A DNA stretch of 64,000 bases, from the NCBI RefSeq assembly GCF_037975245.1, contig NC_092571.1, positions 27,420,564 through 27,484,563 of the forward strand, in the 5' to 3' direction. Position numbers and translations under genes: made by a program. Each line of letters starts with the position of its first letter. The first letter of the stretch is position 1. Shown here in pieces: positions 23,133-35,611 of the stretch. This DNA is from Apostichopus japonicus (Eukaryota > Echinodermata > Holothuroidea > Aspidochirotida > Stichopodidae). Under the pieces are notes generated by a model that did not search any database, was not told where the DNA came from, and saw nothing but the letters and a program-made list of their open reading frames with translations.

Positions 23133-24169
23133 TTAGAGAATGGTGTCTTTGAGCCAGGTAAAGTAATCCTGAGTTAACTGTTTGTTTTTGATTGGTTACT
23201 TCTCAGGCAATGCATATGTGTTCTTTTTCTCACTGTTTCTAAGAAGATCAGTATTAGTGAGCAAGTGAGAATGTTGGGGAACAAGTGCTGCCATTTTCCA
23301 TGGTTTCATTACTTCATTATTTGTGCTACTTTGGAGGAGTCGTGATTATCAGTGAGATGAGTTCTAGAAGTTGAGTTTCAAGTATTGCTTTAATTTACAT
23401 CCTTGTGTGAGAAGTTGAATAATTTGTGAGTTAATTGACTCTGTATTTAAATTGCTAAACAGTATTTTGGTCAATTAATTAAATTGCCATTATTTAAAGT
23501 CTAATATACCCTTCCTGAAAATGAGGGCTGTCATGTGCTATACTGCATTGCACTGTATATTGTGTAGGATAAGGCTGTGGTACAGTATCTTAAGTAATAT
23601 ATTGACTTATAAGAATTGTTAATTGAATTGTTAACATTAGTACTTTGAGAGGTTAGTTCTAGGTTTTTGAGTGTAAATTAGAGGCTAATGGTTGAGATAA
23701 CCACGGTAATTGCCTATTATGGGTACATATGTGTCTATGCATTAAAGTTTGTAGTGTTCAGTTTGAGGGCGATCTCAAAGTGTTAAACGAAGTGTGTACC
23801 TTTAAGGTTAGGTTGACAGTATTGTAGACCTTAACAGAGTTTTACTCTATTCATATTTTCTGTAAGTGATCTATGTTGAGTTAGATATACAGTAGGCTGG
23901 TATTTGTGTCTGGGCAGTGCAGTGGGAAGAATTACTTCTTTAATTGTATTTTAATTGTTCTTTATTTTCTTGATTGTTACTGTAAATATTTGTGTCAGGA
24001 TTTCAACACAGCTTGTTACTTTTTACATAGCCGCAGTTTGGTGTCTACTTGTATTGTGGTGTTAATATAGCTAGTACAACTGTTTTTATCATCATAATAT
24101 CATTGCAGGTTCCCGATGGTTCAGAGGGTCGTATACGAGAAGCGTCGCCCTTGCCGAATGCCCAGATCT
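23133..24169. other. No gene recognised
   Basis: AT- and GT-rich DNA without a supported ORF or repeat. Confidence 0.4.
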
Positions 24170-24375
24170 GGCTTTATATCTGGTTTAATCTGGCCAGATC
24201 AAGTTTTATCTGGCCATATAAAGACAGATATAACTGGATATAAAATTAATAGAGATATGCAGATAAAGTTTTATCTGACCATATAAAACCAGATATAACT
24301 GGATATAGAGTCAATCCAGATATGCAGATACAGTTTAATCTGGCCATATAAAGCCAGATATAACTGGATATACAT
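24170..24375. repeat. Tandem repeat, period about 65 bp
   Basis: Three units carry 'gttttatctggccatataaa' and 'ccagatataactggatata'. The unit is itself partly palindromic (CCAGATATAACTGG). A poly-G tract follows at 24501-24512. Confidence 0.85.
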
Positions 24376-25064
24376 TTAAGACGGTATGCTCTTACATAGT
24401 GTATTTTCATAGAGATTTACATTGTCCTATATTGTGGTACTGCACATGCATATATATTTCAATGGTCAGTAAAGCACTTACAGTACACTCTAAGTCAAGG
24501 GGGGGGGGGGGTTAACTTTTAGTAGACTACTTGTTCTATCTGAAAAAAAGGATGTCTCAGAGGGTAATTAAGTGTGAAGCCTGCTTGTGAACAAATGATA
24601 TAGATGTGTATTGTTTGTTACTCTGGGAGTGAGATATGAAAGGGAGTGTACACATGGCAGGAGTAGAGAGCAGAAGGAAGTTTAATAGAAAGGATTGGTA
24701 CATTAAGAAAAGGTGATGGAGATTCGTAAATGATAACCTATTAATGTCAGGACATTGGCAAAGGATTCTATAGTGAACTGAACAGTCAGAAGTAAGGAAG
24801 AATGGAAACATTTGAAACATGGAAACAATTGGAATGGATGGAAACAAGGAACGTATTTTGGGACTGAACTTCGATACAAAATGGAACATATATCGCCCTT
24901 CTGGAACTAATTTATTAAAGCAAATATATTAAATGAAATAATAGCACAACGCAATTTAGCATCAACATCTACAGGACCACAGAAGAATAGAGAACTCAAC
25001 TTTCAAGTATTATTTTTAAGTGTACTAGTGGTACCGCGCAATGCCAGTTTATTTAATGTGTAAA
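24376..25064. other. No gene recognised
   Basis: Purine-rich plus strand with no supported coding frame. Confidence 0.35.
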
Positions 25065-25115
25065 AGTAAGTTGGCCTGACGTTTCGATCCTAGCAGGATC
25101 TTCTTTAAGTGCTAA
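25065..25115 (-). mobile_element. Penelope-like terminal relic with degenerate hammerhead core
   Basis: The minus strand reads CTTAAAGA, a 6-bp stem (GATCCT/AGGATC), GAAA and CGTCAGGCC. This is the usual hammerhead block of Penelope-like termini, except that the CTGAnGA core is altered. No coding sequence of the element remains nearby. Confidence 0.6.
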
Positions 25116-25378
25116 ATGACAAGTTATTTAAGTAAGTAGTATGATTTACCTGGGTCCAAAATTGGAATGTACATGTATTAAATATCAGTTTGCAAATCCT
25201 TCCTCTTTCAATCGCAACATTATCGTTCTCATACTTTGACATGTTTAGAAATTATTTATCGTTTTTAAGGTAACTTCTTAAGGCTACCAGACAATCCTTT
25301 TAACTATTTAATTACAGAGTGTGCAAGGAAGCATATTGTATATTTTGTTATTCATGTTTAATTTTATCTTGTTTAGGG

Positions 25379-25470
25379 ACTGCTCCATTACTGCTCCGTT
25401 ATTGCTCAATTACTACTCCATTACTGCTCCGTTATTGCTCCATTACTGCTCCGTTATTGCTCCATTACTG
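25379..25470. repeat. 10/20-bp minisatellite
   Basis: Repeats of 'tgctccattac' and 'tgctccgttat' alternate about nine times. The three overlapping ORFs here are products of the repeat. Confidence 0.9.
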
Positions 25471-26608
25471 TTTTGTATGCTGCCAGTTCATCTTGGTTCG
25501 CGCGTGTCGTGTTGTGGAATATACTGCAGCTAAACAACTTGGACAGTTTTCTGTTGTCATTTGCTTGGCTTGTCCCACCCAAGGTCGCCCCTCCAGGCCC
25601 CCAAATAGTGCTTTACAACACTACTAGTACTGTATTGCAATGCACAGCCCTGAACAAATCACCGTAATATTAAACGGTACGCTACAGTACATGGACTGTA
25701 TTTTGGTACAGCTGACAGCTTGTCACATGAACAAATGTTATGCCAAACTTGCGGTTAAATTCCTCTACTCTTTTTCATCCCAAAACAAGAAATCTTATGA
25801 GTAAATCATACAATGGCACTTCTCACGCAGCATAGAACAATATAGATGAGAGCTTGAGCAAGAACAGCAAACTTCCAGTCATTCCTCAATATAACATGTT
25901 TACTCAGATATTATTACTTTTACCATCTTCATTTCTATCAGTATGGCCATTCTTCCTATACATGTATAGCATTTCTACAAACATGTGATCTTAGTACTTA
26001 CTTATCAGTAATGACTGACCTTTTCATCTGAGCTAATAACTTTATATCTGTATTGTGACATTACTAGACATTTATAACAGGCCTACTTTACAAACTGAAA
26101 CATTCCACTATAGTTTTGTTGGACTGCTGTGTAAACAAACATGAGATGCACTGTGCACTATGGGTCGCCGAGTGTTTCGTGCAATGAACATTGTGCATAT
26201 GTGCATATTCTATTACACTAAGCCTAACCTTGAGTGATATTTGAAGCTGTTTTAAGTAGTTGATGATAAATGACATTTTCCGTACTTTACAAAACTGAGG
26301 AGGAAACATTTTTCAATGCTCTTTGGAAATTTGCGATCTGGATATAGCCTAGGCCTAATTGAATGAAAAATTTCAGTATATTAATATAAAAGCAATAAAC
26401 TTAGTCTAGAAATGATAGCGAAAGGCCAGGGAAATCTCTAGCCGAATGAGGCTAGGCCTAACGTATGTCAATAGTATGGCCATGTTTATACCATGGGTAA
26501 TTTAGGCCTAGCTTACATAAATAAATCATTAAATTCCATGGTTTATATCATCGAATTATTACTGTCACCGGTTCCGCGAAACTGAAAATATTGACGTTGA
26601 GACCATAC
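25471..26608. other. No gene recognised
   Basis: No supported ORF, RNA gene or repeat. Confidence 0.35.
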
Positions 26609-26760
26609 CTTGCAATAAGACGAATGAATTTGCATCCTGGTTTGATAAATAAGGTAATAGCAAGGAAGTCATCATGTATAATTCTTAGTGTGTGTTGATA
26701 TCCGAACTGATTGAGGCTAGAGAACAATAACTGCGACCGATAGTCGCGATCATTAAGCAT
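26609..26760 (-). CDS. Possible ELP5 first exon
   Basis: From an ATG at 26760 the minus strand encodes 50 codons ending ...KFIRLIA plus two bases. A GTATGG donor starts at 26608. The phase would join exactly to ELP5 exon 2, giving ...RLIARVDEIHVI. The family's first strand and GR-LL motif are not convincingly present, and the intron would be 8.1 kb, so phase agreement is the only real support. Confidence 0.3.
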
Positions 26761-26796
26761 TACCAGCGACAGTATGGTAAACCGTTTTAAATATTT

Positions 26797-28075
26797 ACCT
26801 CATTGTACTTAAGTAGAATTAATTCCAAATTAGTAGAATAAACTTAGAATTAAGTGAAATTAATTGCACTTAAGTAGAATTGTAGTTTACTTAAGCTTAA
26901 TTGAATTCCACTTAAGTAAAAAAACAACTTTCTTTTAAGCTAATGGTATGTGCTGTACACACTGTGCATGTATGTACTGGTTGACATTCATTTTGTAGTA
27001 GAGTCTTTTAATAAATAAATTAAACCAGAAGCAGACAAGTACATTGCAAATAATTTATTAATATGACTTCAAAATCTGCACAGTATTGAATTGAATGACC
27101 TTGAAGTACAATACCAGGCTCACAACATGTGGAACATCAACACAGGCAAAAACGTTTTTTTTTGTGTGTAAAAATCCCAAACTTTGAGGATTTTTCATTT
27201 GGCAAAATAAGGCAAAACAACCTCCTAAAATTTATTGTACAAGCAGGGTGGTACTATAACTCTTCCAGAAAAAAATATTCCGATTTTTTCAACATGACGC
27301 ATTTTGAGTTATTGGCTGTCAAAGAAGACCTCTTTCTTTCATCGGAGCAACTTAACAACTTCATTAATTAATATTGAGTTAGAACCCTATAATTTATTTA
27401 GTTGTAAGAACTTTATACTTATAATTCTAGTATAAAATCCTGACAGCTCTAACATGGTTACTTTAGTAAACAATTTGCATCAAAACTCCTTCCTCATACT
27501 CATACAGCATGAAATAGCACTTTAGAGCTGCACAACTTGCAAATATATTATAGGGGAGCCATGTAATCATTATTTTGTATTGTTTGTACTAGACATAATA
27601 ACCTCTGAAGGAATCAAATACCCAGAAGCAATGGTTAAGGAGCAATTTATCACTATTTATCACATTTTTTAGTGAAAATCACAAATATCAAATATTTTGA
27701 CACATATATTGACCTGACTCCCAAAGACAATTTTTTGGTAGCCTAATTTTTTATATTCCTGTTCTATGGGATAGACTCTATAGGCATTTTTAATCGAAAG
27801 GTAGAATGTTTACTTGCTGAGAAATGAGACCTCAAAAGTCAAGGAAATGCCAAAATGCCACGGTGGCGACAAATTGCGGAATTTCAAAGTGTGATTCGGC
27901 CAATTGTGAAGCATTGCAACTAAAATTTTCAGAATATGCTTATTTCATGGTGTTACAATCATACAATGAATTTTGGAATTTTTAAAACATGTCGAACTAC
28001 AACATACTCCAAAATTTTGATATGGAATAACCCAATTGCATTTTACTTAAGTAAAAGCAATTCTACTTAGGCCTA
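26797..28075. repeat. AT-rich repeat region with inverted ACTTAAGTAGAATT ends
   Basis: The left side carries several 'acttaagtagaatt' units (26805-26910) and the right side carries their reverse complements (28031-28070). The arrangement hints at a decayed palindromic MITE about 1.2 kb long. No target duplication was found. A possible ORF at 27129-27371 lacks any recognisable feature. Confidence 0.4.
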
Positions 28076-28148
28076 TATGAAATACAATATAGCTTAGGTG
28101 AAATTGAATGATCGGCCGTCAACGCTTTGCATGTTGCAGTATTACAAC

Positions 28149-28439
28149 ATGGCTGCCGATTCTAATTCTACTGATTTTTCTGGTCAACAATGTGATCGAA
28201 ATCTCTCAAGTATCACAAGCACAGTACAAAATGTAGTCTTGCAGTTAATGAAAGGGAACAATGGCTTCCCGGACCTCAAAAATGGACTTCGGTCACGTCA
28301 AGAAACATTTGTCAGCATCAGCGATGGGTTGCATGCAACAAGTACACAAGAAGTGAATGAGTCCATCAGCATCCTCGTAAATTATATTCAACAAATTCGA
28401 TTGCATGCTACAGAATTCGCAGCAGCCATGGAATTTTAA
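28149..28439 (+). CDS. Small soluble helical protein, unrecognised
   Basis: The ATG at 28149 has a good eukaryotic context (AACATGGCT). The frame encodes 96 residues to a TAA at 28437. Composition is protein-like, with amphipathic helical stretches (LSSITSTVQNVVLQLMK and ESISILVNYIQQIRLHATEF). There is no signal peptide or membrane helix. The frame extends upstream in-frame to an earlier ATG (MLQYYN). Size and helical pattern resemble small subunits of multiprotein complexes, but I cannot name the family. Further exons cannot be excluded. Confidence 0.45.
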   Translation: MAADSNSTDFSGQQCDRNLSSITSTVQNVVLQLMKGNNGFPDLKNGLRSRQETFVSISDGLHATSTQEVNESISILVNYIQQIRLHATEFAAAMEF

Positions 28440-28924
28440 TGTTGGAAATTCAGCAGAGAAGAGCTATTGGAACTACGAAGCTGCTCGCATTCGACCAGAA
28501 AAGGGTACAATTCGAGTGAAATTTAGTCCAAGCTGCACTAGTTAGTATGATTGACTACTAAGTTATAGTACCGTATTAGAAATTCATTAGTTCTTAGCCT
28601 TTCTATATATATCATTGTTGGTTCTGAATTTAAGTTTCTATGTTATACCAGCCTCATTTGCAGATTATTTAATTTACAAGCCTCTAAAAATAATATTCTT
28701 TTTCCTTTGTCATCCTCTACGATGTATATTGTTATCATACATTGATCAGCCATATTGTAGTTGAAACATGCACCTCGATTGAAATGTCGGGCTCAAATTC
28801 TCAGCGACTTGAAGTAATCAAGGGCATAATAATGTGTGGACTCTGTTGTTTCGACAACACCAACGTCATCGTTGTGCGGAGAATTGGGTGGTCTGGGGGC
28901 AATGTTTACATGGGTACCATTCCT

Positions 28925-29154
28925 AGTGGTACTACTACCACTGCTGCTACTGCTACTACTACTACTACTACCACCACCACCACCACTTCCATCACCACTA
29001 CCACCACTACCACCACTACCACAACTACCACCACAACCACCACAAACACCGCTACCACCACTCTCACCATTACCAACACCACTTCCACCTTAACCACCAC
29101 TACCACTACTACCACTACTACCACCACTACTACTACTACTACAACTACTACTAT

Positions 29155-29226
<72 letters not shown>

Positions 29227-29315
29227 CTTTACTACCTCTACCTTTACTACTACTACTACCTTTACTACTATTACCTTTACTACCTCTACTACCTTTACTA
29301 CCTCTAAATACTAGG

Positions 29316-29366
<51 letters not shown>

Positions 29367-29765
29367 ATGACACTACTACCACTACCACCACTACTACCAT
29401 TACCACCACTACAACCACTACCACCACTACCACCATTACCGCTACTGCCACCACTACCACCATCACTACTACTTATACTACTAATACTACTAATTCTTCT
29501 ACTACTACCATTACTACTTCTACTACTACTACCACTACCATTACTACTACTACTACTACTACTAGGCTACTACTACTACTACTACTGATACTACTACCAC
29601 TACCACCACTACCACCACTACTACCACTACCACCACTGCCACCACTACCACCACCACTACCACCACCACTACCACCACTACCACCACTGCCACCACTACC
29701 ACCACTACCACCACTGTCACCAGTACCACCAATACCACCACTACTACTACTAGTGCTACTACTTG
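28925..29765. repeat. Trinucleotide array (ACT)n/(ACC)n
   Basis: About 840 bp of ACT and ACC units with occasional TTT and GCC variants. It gives poly-Thr, poly-Pro/Leu and poly-Val frames that are not genes. Confidence 0.97.
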
Positions 29766-29984
29766 ATCGTACGTCGTGTTGTAGTCGTTCCCTTGCCCTC
29801 GAAAGTGCCCTACCAACTGCCTCAGCAACATTTTACAACGATTGATTGGCTGGCTGCATTTTCCGAGTGTAAACGTAGTTTTGCTTCTTTTGCTAGTGGT
29901 AACCATGGTGTTATGTTCGTACATACACAAAAATATGCTGGATAAGTATGGGGGAATGGCCGCACATAGTTACGTAACTAGTAC

Positions 29985-30390
29985 GTCTTGTAAATCAGTA
30001 TCATGGGGGTGCTCGTTGTAGCTATCATCCACCTCTTTCGCCCCATGCCAACCAACCTCGGAGTTTTGGGGAGGGGGGGGGGTACTAATCACCCAAATCA
30101 GCACAAAGCGTAATGTTTCCGACTTTCAACACGATTTTTGGCTAAAAAATCAAATATGTAACTCAATACCATTGGGGCGCTCTTGGTAGCTGGCATCACA
30201 TTCTATCACCCTATGCCGACTTTCAACACGGTTTGTGGCCTACAAACCAAATCTGTAACTCAGTCTCATTGTGTGTGCTCGTTGAAGCTAAAATGACAGC
30301 TCTGTCACCCCATGCCAACCGTTCTCCGGGAACGTGGGGTAGTGAAGGTCATTCACCCTAAACTCATCACAAAAGCGTATTGTTTCGGAT
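29985..30390. repeat. Degenerate tandem repeat, unit about 130 bp
   Basis: Three diverged units share 'gtaactcagtatcatggggg'-type starts, 'ccccatgccaacc' and 'tttcaacacg'. No coding function is seen. Confidence 0.6.
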
Positions 30391-31550
30391 TTTCCTGTTG
30401 ACTTATAAGAATTTCGGCAAAGAAACCGCCGATATTGCAAATGATAGTATCATCGCTTTTTACACGTATGCGTGTATGCGTTAATAACTGGCGAAACTGG
30501 CCTAAATTGTGCGAATTATTTTGTCGCAAGCTCCCCCTAGACCGTAAGTCTGATAAGTTCAACCTTTTAGGGTAAGTATCTGCATGTCATTTAAACTCGT
30601 GCCTGCGTGACCGATGACGTTATAGTTCAAAGGTCAGAGGTAAAAAAAAACCAAAACTGATTTCTAGCCGTTGCCTGCTTGTCAGTATGTGGCGAAGTCA
30701 TTACACCACAAGATATGTAGAGAATAAAACAATATTGTACTTATGTGGTTGTTAAGGACCGAGGTCAAAGGTCAATTAGTTCACAGGTAAAAGTGGCCTA
30801 AATTATGTGGAGGGGAGGAGATGAGATCTACAACCCCATTTATTACCCTCTTGTGTTAACTTGAATAAATACGGACACTAATGTATATCAAATATGGTGT
30901 ACATAACACACATTGTTTTGAAATTCGCTTTATTCAGAACTACATGTCCTTGGTTTTTTCCAAGCTGTTTGGAATTTAATCCATCTCCATTTGTATGCAT
31001 GTTACATCGTCGATTGTTACATCTAGCTCTCATGCCGGATTTGTACTATAAAATCAAAATAAGACCAGGAAGAAAGAGATCTATTAAGACTTAAAAGCGG
31101 ATATACTGAGTTGAATCAGAGGATGCATCGACTTACAGTACTTGCGATGGCTGTGCTTGGTACGTTGTAGAAATGAGATCAAAGTGCTTCATGACTACAA
31201 ATAAAGGTTTTCAATAAAGACTGCTTTGACTAGCCAAGTCGTTCCGTTTGTTTAATTTATTGATCCCCAAAACTGTCTTTTTTATGCATGACGAGACATT
31301 GTTCTTTACCAAATTTGATCAGAAGTGGAAACAAAAGATTGCTATCCATTTAGCTGCAAACTTTAATTTGCCAGTATACTGCAAAAGAACAGTACAGTCA
31401 GACATTCACTGACATGTCCCAAAGCATTTATAAGTTCATCATGCTCTGTTGTATTTCGTTGAGCACATATATTTATCATGTACGGAATTAGTACAGCATA
31501 TATGTACCATGTATGTATACGTGTGTTAAATCTGTTTAAAAGAGGTGATG
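30391..31550. other. No gene recognised
   Basis: No ORF, RNA or repeat that I can support. Confidence 0.35.
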
Positions 31551-31558
31551 GGATAGCG

Positions 31559-32627
31559 CAGGGCCGTCTTAAGAGATCACCGGGCCCTGGGCCCGGCAAT
31601 GGAGCGGGGCCCCTCAATCAAGTGAGTTCGAAAAAAGTTGCGTGAACAATTGACATCCTTGACAATCGCTCAAGCATAGACATGCCTGCATTTACCACCC
31701 CTCCCTATGTCGCGCATAAAGCATAAAACTTTAGCTGAATAACAAACGTGATATATCTAAAAGCTGAAACACATTATAGAAGAGTAATCTTCCAGTTGCC
31801 CTCTATCCCTTCCCTAACAATACTGGACTCGCCGCCATTTGTAAAAGCCTTGTGTTGAGTCTTTCAACTGGGGAAACTAACGGAACTTGCGGCATTTCTT
31901 GATCGTAAACTGTTGTATGATTGGCTGAAAGTCAATCTTTTTGAGAATGTCGCTCTCTATGTACATGAGAGAGAGCCTATCAAGTCGCCGTTGCCCCATT
32001 CTGTTCCGGGGATTATTCTTGATTAGTTTTAACCTTGAATAAGGAACGTTTCCCAGTAAAATTTGAAGAAAAAAAGTTCTCCAATGTATGACACACTCAT
32101 ACATTGGGACGTAAAGGGTTTCTAGACATCGCGCATAGCATAATAGCAGTTCACTTCTATAGGACATCATGGACATGCCTATAAAGAGCTCACAAAGTAA
32201 TTACAGTAGATAAGATTTAGGATCAATTCCACTTGGTCATTGATGTGCCGAAAGGCTCATTTATTTATGACCATATACAGTATGACGGTAATCGATGTTA
32301 AATGATGGAAAATGAATATCAACTTACCGGGTATATTCTCCTGGGTGAGAATTGCACTGAAAAAAATGACTGGTGCTCGGACCGCGGACCCGAGTTGTCC
32401 GGTGTTGTATAATCCAGGGTTGCCAACTCAGATTCGAATATTTAATGTCAAACTCTCAAGTGTTTTACCAACTCTCGTCACAAGTTGTCAAGTATCGAAT
32501 TAAATCAGGCATAATGGCTTATTCAATAAGTTTTCCTCCCAGATTAAGACATGGGGTTACTACGATTGCGGGGCCACTGACATCGCGGGGCCAGGGCCCA
32601 GTGGGCCCATGCGTTAAGACGGCCCTG
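31559..32627. mobile_element. hAT-like non-autonomous element, 1069 bp
   Basis: Termini are CAGGGCCGTCTTAA and its exact inverse. An 8-bp target duplication, GGATAGCG, lies at 31551-31558 and 32628-32635. GC-rich subterminal stretches (GGGCCC-containing) flank an AT-rich middle without a transposase. TIR style and duplication length place it with hAT elements. Confidence 0.93.
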
Positions 32628-32635
32628 GGATAGCG

Positions 32636-33509
32636 CTTAAAATGTTACCACCTTTCGACTGAAGAATCGGTAAGCCGATAATAACTATATTTTGTGGCAT
32701 AGGTTCAGAGTGAAAAGGAAGTTAACAATTGATATGTTTAATTTCTAGAGGCATAAATAATGCACCAAATTGTCTCTCAAAATTATATTCTTAATTTATT
32801 AAGGAAAGAACCCCATGCATTTATAGCATTAACTCAGAACAAATATAATATAATAAATATACAATAAGATAATTTATCCACGGTGATATACATATTTAAA
32901 ACGTATATAAGGTTATATAAAACACCATTGAAATATATGGATTATGTTTCACTATCGCCACATAGAACGATAATAAACAGTAACAAAAAGTTTTTTTACG
33001 TAGAAGATTACCTATACTGTAAGGCAAGATAGTACGATTTCAGCTGTCTTTCTTAAATTGTATAACTAAATTGTCATTATTGCATATCATGTAGAAACCT
33101 CTATTTACAATTATTTCCACCAATAAACTTAAGGAAAAGTTGAGGATACTTTGGCCTAGATTCGAAAATCATGACTCAAGTATCATGCAAGAACAATCTC
33201 ATCCACTCGAAATCTGATATGACCATCAATGAAAATACGTACATCATAGCCAGCACCACAGAATATAATACATATAAAAAATATAACTCACACAATTTTC
33301 ACTTACAACTTTAAAGTTAAGACTGTAAATAATAAAAATAAACATTTTCGTTATTGCTATAGTGCATGGATGTGCCAAGAATCCCCTCCTCTCACTCTTT
33401 TTTTTATTTTTTATAAAATGCACCTTTGCTGTGTTATAGAGTTGGAAGAAGTATTAGGGAAGATGAGAGAATAGGTCACGCGTGTAATTATCACATAACA
33501 TAATATTAA
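32636..33509. other. No gene recognised
   Basis: AT-rich 3' flank of the next receptor copy. No supported feature. Confidence 0.35.
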
Positions 33510-34240
33510 ATAGCAATAGCTAAAACATTACTCTTCTACAACCTACAGAATATTACAAACTTTAATTCTAATTTATAAACTAATATAAATAACTATACAC
33601 AAAAAGGAAAATATTAATAACTGTTTGTTACAAAAAGTTAGCAATTCTCTATAAATTTGGAAGACATAACAACATGCATGGTATTTTGTACATGCAAGAC
33701 ACGATGATCAGATATAAACAGTAACAGTCCGCATAGAATTTTCACTCATAGCCACTGACAGAGGGGAATAGCTAAAAAAAAAATACCCTCCTACAACCTA
33801 CAGAATATTTCAGACTTTAATATAAATTTAAAAATAACTATCCCCAAAACGAAAATAACTGTTTGTTACAAAAATTTAGCAATTCTCTATAAATTTGGAA
33901 GACATAACAACATGCATGGTAATTGTATATGCAAGACACGATGATCATATACAAACAGTAATGGTTCGCATAGAATTTTCACTCATAGCCACTGAAAGAG
34001 GGGAATAGCTAAAAAAAAAAAGATACCCTCCTACAACCTACAGAATATTTCCAACTTTATTCTAATTTATAAATAACTATACAAAAAAATGAAAATAATA
34101 AGAACTGTTTTTTACAAAACGTTAGCAATTCTCTATAAATTTGGAAGGCATAATAACCTGCATGGTAATTTTATATGAAATATATGAGGATTAGATATAA
34201 ACAGTAAAATTCCGCATATAATTTTCATCCATAGCCACTG
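33510..34240 (-). repeat. Tandem triplication of a receptor 3' end, unit about 240 bp
   Basis: Three units share 'acaacctacagaatatt', 'ttagcaattctctataaatttgg', 'aacatgcatggta' and 'cgcatagaattttcact'. Each carries the sequence of the last codons (SGYG/SGYE and stop) of the adjoining receptor tail. The stop-region landmark falls at about 33748, 33983 and 34229. Confidence 0.88.
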
Positions 34241-34800
34241 AAAGAGTTGCTTTCATAAATTTCATTTTCAACCATCTCGATTTCTTGTTCCTTTTCAAGT
34301 CTCTCAGTTTCGGATAATGTTTGATTTTGGCAATCTTTTTCCTTATATGTTTCATAGATAGTATTATCTATCATAGCTGGTACATCTAATGCACTATTCT
34401 CAGCATGGGATCTCATGGATGACACTACGTCATCAGTTATCGTTGTATTTCTAACGTTTGCATTATTCGTACTAGAGTTCTGTTTGACTAGATCTGGGCT
34501 TCGGTTGCAGAAGGATACTTTTAAGCGATAGTAAAGTACTACAATTACAATGACGAATATCAAACACAAGCTGATGGCCGTGATAACCAGTGCAATAGTT
34601 ATGACTCGGCCCGAGTCATTTCTCTCATTACAATCCATCTCTGACGTGATATTTGTATCTCCGCAGGAAAAGTTTGTTCCTGTTACACAAAAATAAGTTC
34701 AATAGAGTTATCTTTTGCCATAATATCATATTCCCAGTTATTGGGGATGTCACTTCAGGTTAGGATAACTTTACTGAAATTACTTTTATAACTACATCTC
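34225..34800 (-). pseudogene. Receptor pseudogene: membrane helix plus type B tail
   Basis: The open part (34225-34638) encodes a helix (GRVITIALVITAISLCLIFVIV...) and a tail with NTIYETYKEKDCQ and ENEIYESNSF, the tail type of the intact gene at 35612-37102. Upstream, NWEYDIMAKDNSIELIF of the third Ig domain is in another frame with a stop. Beyond about 34800 homology ends. It lies 3' of the intact copy and was probably cut down from a tandem duplicate. Confidence 0.75.
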
Positions 34801-35611
34801 ATAAGAGCGCAACCCTATTTGCCTCTCTGAACCCGTTAATTGTATTTTGAGGAGATGAAAGCTCCTAGAAAAATACATAATTGCGACACTAGTATCGTAA
34901 ACTAATCGTTAGAAAATTTTACTTGGGTGATGAAAATTAATGAAAAACATTCTGATGCAAAGGATGCGTGAGTAATATTAATAAATGTGGTATAAGAAAG
35001 AGTACAAAATTCGATTTCCGATCAAATATAGATTAAAAGTCTCATATTTTCCAATGGAAAGTTTTCAGCCTCCTATTATATCACACTAAAAAATGGAACG
35101 TAAAAACTATAAAGGGGACAAAAAGTTAACATTGCTATATATTGTGTGTAACCGACTACAATGGTTAACACTTCTGTCTGTTTGGTTCATATAAGATAGT
35201 GTTGACACTAAGTGTTGCAACCGTAGGTTCAACTCTTTAAATGTTAGCTTAATGTGTAACAACTCTTATACAATGACTAAACGATAATTCATTTGACATA
35301 ACCTAACACTTTCAATGCTAAAACAAACGCATTTAACTCTTAAAGTATTCAACCCGTATGCTAATACATGTTAACACTTATAAATTAAAGTGCATTTATG
35401 GCAATTTTGCATTACTCTGGTGCTTCTAGTGATGCAACGAGAGCAATCAACCGTTAAAGGCGTAGACTTGTGTTGCAAAAGCGTTAAATTGCAACAAGTT
35501 AGTTTAAAGTGTTGGATTGAGAAAATTAATTTTTCTATTACTACTCTTTATAAACAGGGCGAAGGCGGAGAGACAAGTTTTCTGATTCCTCTAATGAAAT
35601 CCCTTTTAAAT
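34801..35611. other. Intergenic, no gene recognised
   Basis: 3' flank of the intact type B receptor. It contains a few repeats of a 'gtgttaacac'-like word but no supported feature. Confidence 0.35.

Noticed and set aside
26609-26760. Firm assignment as ELP5 exon 1
   Set aside because: Only the splice phase fits; family motifs are missing and the intron would be 8 kb, so it is listed with low confidence.
28742-29930. Poly-threonine, poly-valine and poly-leucine/proline ORFs
   Set aside because: Products of the ACT/ACC array; no start context or flanking domain.
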